64,000 nucleotides of DNA, taken from contig OX246745.1 of the NCBI GenBank assembly GCA_945910005.1, positions 6,499,091 to 6,563,090 of the forward strand, read 5' to 3'. Shown here piece by piece: positions 60,062-64,000 of this stretch (positions within the stretch are counted from its first letter, which is position 1; every line of letters starts with the position of its first letter). Source of the DNA: Isoperla grammatica (Eukaryota; Arthropoda; Insecta; Plecoptera; Perlodidae). The translations under genes were made by a program, and so were the position numbers. Under the pieces are notes generated by a model, which did not search any database, was not told the origin of the DNA, and saw only the letters and a program-made list of their open reading frames with translations.

Positions 60062-60283
60062 CATACATACATACATACATACATACATACATACATACAT
60101 ACACACAAACACAAACAAAAACTACATCACAGTATTGTTAAATTATTTAATTGTTTAATTGTGTATTATACCTAGTTCATGTGAAGTGTATTAAAATAAA
60201 TGTAAAATGTGTTAATGTAATATTTACTAAATTTGCACTAGTGGATGTAATTATCTGTTGCAAATAAAGACTTAATAATAATT
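58545..60283 (+). mobile_element. 5'-truncated LINE with open reverse-transcriptase frame (Jockey/CR1-like)
   Basis: The frame 58486-59715 (409 codons) is open. Similarity to LINE polymerases starts near residue 23 (STEFTDDLANNI), so the ATG at 58486 lies in flanking DNA. Motifs: YTDFSKAFDHVNH (residues 44-56), SGVPQGSILGPLLF (101-114), MYADDLKIF with the catalytic YADD (132-140), and the thumb/C-terminal RPQVEYASVVWNP and DLEKVQKRFIKM. The endonuclease and the first polymerase motifs are missing. The 3' UTR contains a CATA microsatellite and ends at AATAAAGACTTAATAATAATT near 60283. The intact frame suggests a fairly recent insertion that was truncated on arrival. Clade assignment (Jockey/CR1 group) is by general resemblance. 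Confidence 0.88.
59758..60105. repeat. (CATA)n microsatellite inside the LINE 3' UTR
   Basis: About 350 bp of CATA units with a few interruptions. The (MYVC)n frames on the complement are artefacts. Confidence 0.97.
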
Positions 60284-60557
60284 CTGAAAACATGGTCTAT
60301 TGTCAGTACGAGCACCCAATGCTACGTAAAGTTAAAGAAGCATAGTGAAATAATGTGTGTTTCAAATGTGGTAAACCATAAATAAAAAAGTAAATAAGTA
60401 CAAAAATACCTTGGCTAGGATCATCTAACGTCACATAATGTTTGACCGTTTGTCAATTTTTATTAATAGTCTGTTTCCAGTCAATAAATACCCAAACAAA
60501 ACACTACTTTCTTCCCAAAACTGTCATAACCTAACCTTCTACTAAAGATGTTGTTAG
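60284..60557. other. No feature recognised
   Basis: AT-rich flank. Confidence 0.4.
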
Positions 60558-60641
60558 GCACCTGCACGCGACTATTGGGCACCTGCACGCGATTATTGAG
60601 CACCTGCACGCGACTATTGAGCACCTGCACGTGACTATTGA
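60558..60641. repeat. 21-bp tandem repeat, four units
   Basis: Units GCACCTGCACGCGACTATTG(G/A), each with a CACCTG E-box core. The 21-bp period keeps all three frames open, and the minus strand gives a seven-residue repeat (QVLNSRV). No gene context supports translation. Confidence 0.9.
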
Positions 60642-60939
60642 GCATACTTAGGACGAGTCGTGAGCTCACCGATTCCCGTACTTCACGAATAACAACGATT
60701 CCCAACACCTATCTTCGGCGCCATTTCGTGACTGTCTTCATTTCTTTTGTGGTTATCACGAAGGTAACTTTCGTCAGTACTCAGTGCGTTATGTTCATGT
60801 ACTGGTAATCTATCTCGTAGTCGTAGGTAGGGTATATGAGCCAGTGATTCACCTAAAACACTGATAGAACTGATCACTGAGACACGAATAGTATTATTGC
60901 TGATGCTATAGAAGTCGCCCCATAAAAAATCTTTTAAAA

Positions 60940-61330
60940 ACATGTATTGAGATCGGCAATAGACTCGTATGCAAAATTTAAAGAAAATCGGTACGGAAGA
61001 AATGGGTCGAAAACCGGTTTAAAAATTTGACTTGGAACCCCTAGAAATGTCTCCTAAACGCTTTTTCAGAAAAATTATGATAACAAATTTACTGTCATCA
61101 GAAATGGACTCGTGTGCAAAATTTGAAAGACACCGGTACGATAAAAGCGGGTGAAATATCGATAGCAAAATTTGATGTCAGAGATATCGTGGATTGAATT
61201 AAATACTTAACGAGGACGTGCCCCCCCCCCCCCCCACACATAACCAACCCCCCCCCCCCCCCCCCACAAATGTATTTTCATCGGAAATGGAGTCGTAAAA
61301 ATTTGACGACAGAGATCCCGAGTTATAATG
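60940..61330. repeat. Degenerate internal repeats with two poly-C tracts
   Basis: ATGGACTCGTGTGCAAAATTTG-like segments occur three times (near 60965, 61108 and 61286). ACGCTTTTTCAGAAAAATT resembles part of 31370-31440. C runs lie at 61221-61235 and 61248-61265. Confidence 0.5.
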
Positions 61331-61869
61331 AATGGCCGGAGATAGATAAGGATCTGTGAGATCAGTATGAGCTAGTGACGTTAGGACTAGTATAAAAGAA
61401 TATATATTTATAATTTTAAATGTGTATAGTGTATTATAGTTTCGGTTTTGTTGTTGTGTTATCCCGCTTGCTATGTTTGATTTTGTTTAGTGTTTTACTT
61501 TTATTTTCATTGTTGCATAGAATTATTTATCTACGTAATAAATAAATAAATAAATACATAAATTGATTAAGTAACTAATATATAAATTGATTAATAAATA
61601 AATGAAATGAATAAAATCCTCAACTGGATTTCAATAATGATAAGGTCTTACGATAACATAGAGAGGTGACCTAAAACTGATGATCTTTGTATTGTTACTG
61701 AGTGCCGAAGTCTGGCGACCTTGTGGCCACTGAGATTGCCTGTCTGGCCAACTTGTGAGGTACTGATACGCCAACAATCACTACACCTGGTAATTAGGTC
61801 AAGCTGCGCCGAATACGAAGGTGTCAACTTTACTAATATTCATTGTATTCATCACACATTCACCTACTT
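61331..61869. other. No feature recognised
   Basis: AT-rich, with AAAT-type simple sequence near 61540-61615. Confidence 0.4.
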
Positions 61870-62180
61870 CGGTTTTTTGTCTCGTTAGTGTAAAAAATCC
61901 AATGCAGAGGGTCCAGGGTTCGGTTCCCGGTTCAGGCTGTTTTCTTTAATTTGGATATTTAGTTTAATCTACGTGTGTGCTATATGCTACACTGTTGTGG
62001 TAATGTATACTTAATTATATACTTATTTATATATACTTAATAACGAATACTTAATTTATACTATAATGTATATACAGGGTGACTTTAGAGCCGTCATAGC
62101 AACGAAGCACATAATAAATGGTCAAATGGTATAAATACCCCCCACTGAAAATCAGTTCTTGCGGACAACTTACAAAAGTG
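61870..62180 (+). mobile_element. tRNA-derived SINE, same family as 15105-15345
   Basis: The head has a B box CCAGGGTTCGGTTCCCGG. The body GGTGACTTTAGAGCCGTCAT, then AACGAAGCACATAATAA and CCCCCACTGAAAATCAGTTC, matches the intronic ACOX copy. Confidence 0.7.
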
Positions 62181-62194
62181 TATTGAAATTGTGT

Positions 62195-62310
62195 ATGCTT
62201 TTCGTGGCTTCAGGCCTCGGACATTACTTCCCAACTATCCGAACACCCTAACGTACCATAGTTATAGTCACCTGAAGAGAGACACATCAGGTGTCCACCT
62301 TCATGCCTAT
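62195..62310 (+). repeat. SINE body fragment
   Basis: GGACATTACTTCCCAACTAT, then CGAACACCCTAA and ACACATCAGGT, matches the 3' part of the SINE at 53795-54210. Confidence 0.65.
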
Positions 62311-63139
62311 AACAGGTATTTCTACGAACAATTAATATTACACCCATCATTATCTGCGGTTTGTATTCAATTGTTGAGTTAAAAAATAAATTAAAAAAAT
62401 ATGTAATTTTTATAATAAAGGAACCAAAAGACCTTTATATATAAACACATGAATAAATAACAAAAACTACGCGTAGGGGAAAACGTACTAATAAGACTCC
62501 ATGTAGGTAATTGTAGCAACTAAATTGGTGCGTTATCCGATGATGATTCTTATCGTTTTACGTCTCTATTATTGCAATTATGCTATTCGAGACGATGAGG
62601 GGTCAATATGACGGGCTTCGAACCCAAAACCCATGTTAGGTGGCCGGCGCCCGGGCCCCAAACCGCACGAGCCACCGCAGACGGCGTCGAGTATTTGGTG
62701 AATTATTGAAACAACAGCCGTTCGCTACGTTTGAAGTATAAAGTATGTCGTCAGAGATGGGCGGTAAGCCTACACGTTGCATGTCGGGTTCCAGTCGACA
62801 GATAAATAAACTACGGGCTTCTTCCTCGGAAAATAATAAGTTGCAGAGTTAGCCTACAGTTTTTATTTTTCATCGTGGTAACGGACACTGCTGACGTATA
62901 TGCGTTGTGCATTCACACTTGGTGTGGGGGGGGGGGGGGCATCTTTTGAGGTTTCTAGGTTGCCCTACACGACTGATTGGGTCGGTTTTAGAACAATTTC
63001 TCAATTTTTGTTATATTTGGATCGACTTCAAATTTGACGACAGTAGATTTGGATTAAAAATAGAACAAGACGCGTAGGCTACATATTTATAGGTAGGTGC
63101 CAAACTGATACAGCTACCAATAAACCTGTCACCTTGGCT
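62311..63139. other. No gene; minus-strand tRNA-like segment and G run
   Basis: Around 62600-62700 the complement carries a B-box-like GGGTTCGAAGCCC and an A-box-like GTGGCTCGTGCGGTTTGG, a probable SINE head. 14 G at 62926-62939. Confidence 0.4.
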
Positions 63140-63290
63140 GTTGACCGATGGAGATGGCTCAGTGCGTAGCACACGAGGCTCTAATTCGGAAGGTCGCGGG
63201 TTCGATGTTCGCTGCCGGTTATTCTGACTGAAGGCTGTTCCCGAGGTTTTCCTCAGTCACTAGGTATATCTTGGGATTTTGTCTTACCCA
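63140..63290 (+). mobile_element. tRNA-derived SINE
   Basis: GATGGCTCAGTGCGTAGCAC (A box) and GGTCGCGGGTTCGATGTTC (B box) are followed by TCTGACTGAAGGCTGTTCCC and GAGGTTTTCCTCAGTCACTA. The last segment is shared with 38894-39005. It runs into a GGTAT/GGTATGAT simple repeat (63293-63362). Confidence 0.65.
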
Positions 63291-63362
63291 TCGGTATGAT
63301 GGGTATGGTATGGTAGGATGGTATGATAGGATGGTATGATAGGTAGGTAGGATGGTATGATA

Positions 63363-64000
63363 TTCTGTATTACCGTCACGAATATGATCGGATAAGAATT
63401 GGAGGTAGAAATTACATTTCTGTTGCTGTGTGTGTGTGTCTGTCTGTCTATTAGGGAAGTAACCAGGACAACGCTAAACTGCTCTATGTTACCTATGTAC
63501 AATCATTCTTACATTCAACAATGACGGGAACTATAACGAAAAATCTAAGCAGTTTACATTGTTGCTGTTGATTGTTGTCTTTAAATAACAATGCATATTA
63601 TTCAACAGTGGCGAAAAATTTGAGAACGTTTGGTCAGAGTGTTCGTGAACGTGTACATACATGCATACAGCGCGTTACTTCTGACTGTTGGTAAGCTAAA
63701 GATGCCAAGCGCCCCCCCCCCCCCCCCCCCCCCCCCCCAACCCTGGGCTCAGACGTACAACGCACTACACTTTCATGGCCGAATACAGGTTTCGTTACCC
63801 ACGTCAGAGGAAATACCAATATTATTTTTGATGCGCAAATTCCGTGACGGCAAAATGAATTCACCACACTTACGTACAAGAATTGAAGTCCTTCTGACCT
63901 TGAAGGCTGAGAGGAGTATGGGGACCTGCTATACAGAGCGACGGCCGGAACCAGGATCCACGTTCACGCCCACATACACTTAGGCTCAACTCAAGGTTAT
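63363..64000. other. No gene; 27-C tract
   Basis: It contains the longest homopolymer of the window, 27 C at 63712-63738. ORFs on both strands across it are artefacts of the homopolymer. Confidence 0.5.

Noticed and set aside
59681..60118. (MYVC)n protein on the minus strand
   Set aside because: Direct translation of the CATA microsatellite.

Overview
The window looks like nuclear DNA of an invertebrate animal. Two intron-rich metazoan genes can be joined exon by exon at GT-AG junctions with consistent codon phase. The rest is AT-rich DNA crowded with hAT-type transposons, hairpin MITEs, tRNA-derived SINEs, LINE fragments and a BEL/Pao remnant. I cannot fix the phylum from sequence alone; a marine lophotrochozoan or an invertebrate deuterostome both fit.

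Region 1-12 kb: an achaete-scute-type bHLH exon (3.25-3.70 kb, +), then a CpG-rich stretch and a complete four-exon HDHD2 gene (4.67-7.87 kb, +). Two hAT MITEs, a LINE 3' end and small hairpin elements follow.

Region 12-23 kb: a peroxisomal acyl-CoA oxidase gene (ACOX1-like, -). Ten exons run from 22.62 kb down to the stop at 12.07 kb; only the N-terminal exon is missing. One exon, which carries the catalytic-glutamate motif, has been tandemly copied with its splice donor into a five-unit, 143-bp array. The introns hold three hAT-type elements and a SINE.

Region 24-31 kb: a composite hAT-like transposon (two related halves around a 119-bp minisatellite) bounded by a perfect 8-bp target duplication, a 200-N assembly gap, a deleted BEL/Pao element and hairpin MITEs.

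Region 31-54 kb: no recognisable host gene. It contains two large palindromes, an array of TTTCGCGC-like motifs, SINE and LINE fragments, Tc1-like MITEs, microsatellites and many long poly-C tracts.

Region 54-64 kb: a 43-copy, 74-bp minisatellite, a 5'-truncated LINE with an open reverse-transcriptase frame and a CATA microsatellite, then SINEs.

The host genes do not form an operon. HDHD2 is a HAD-family hydrolase, ACOX starts peroxisomal beta-oxidation, and the bHLH is a transcription factor. The most interesting signals are the exon-bearing repeat inside ACOX, the composite hAT element, the 74-bp satellite and the hairpin and palindrome families.
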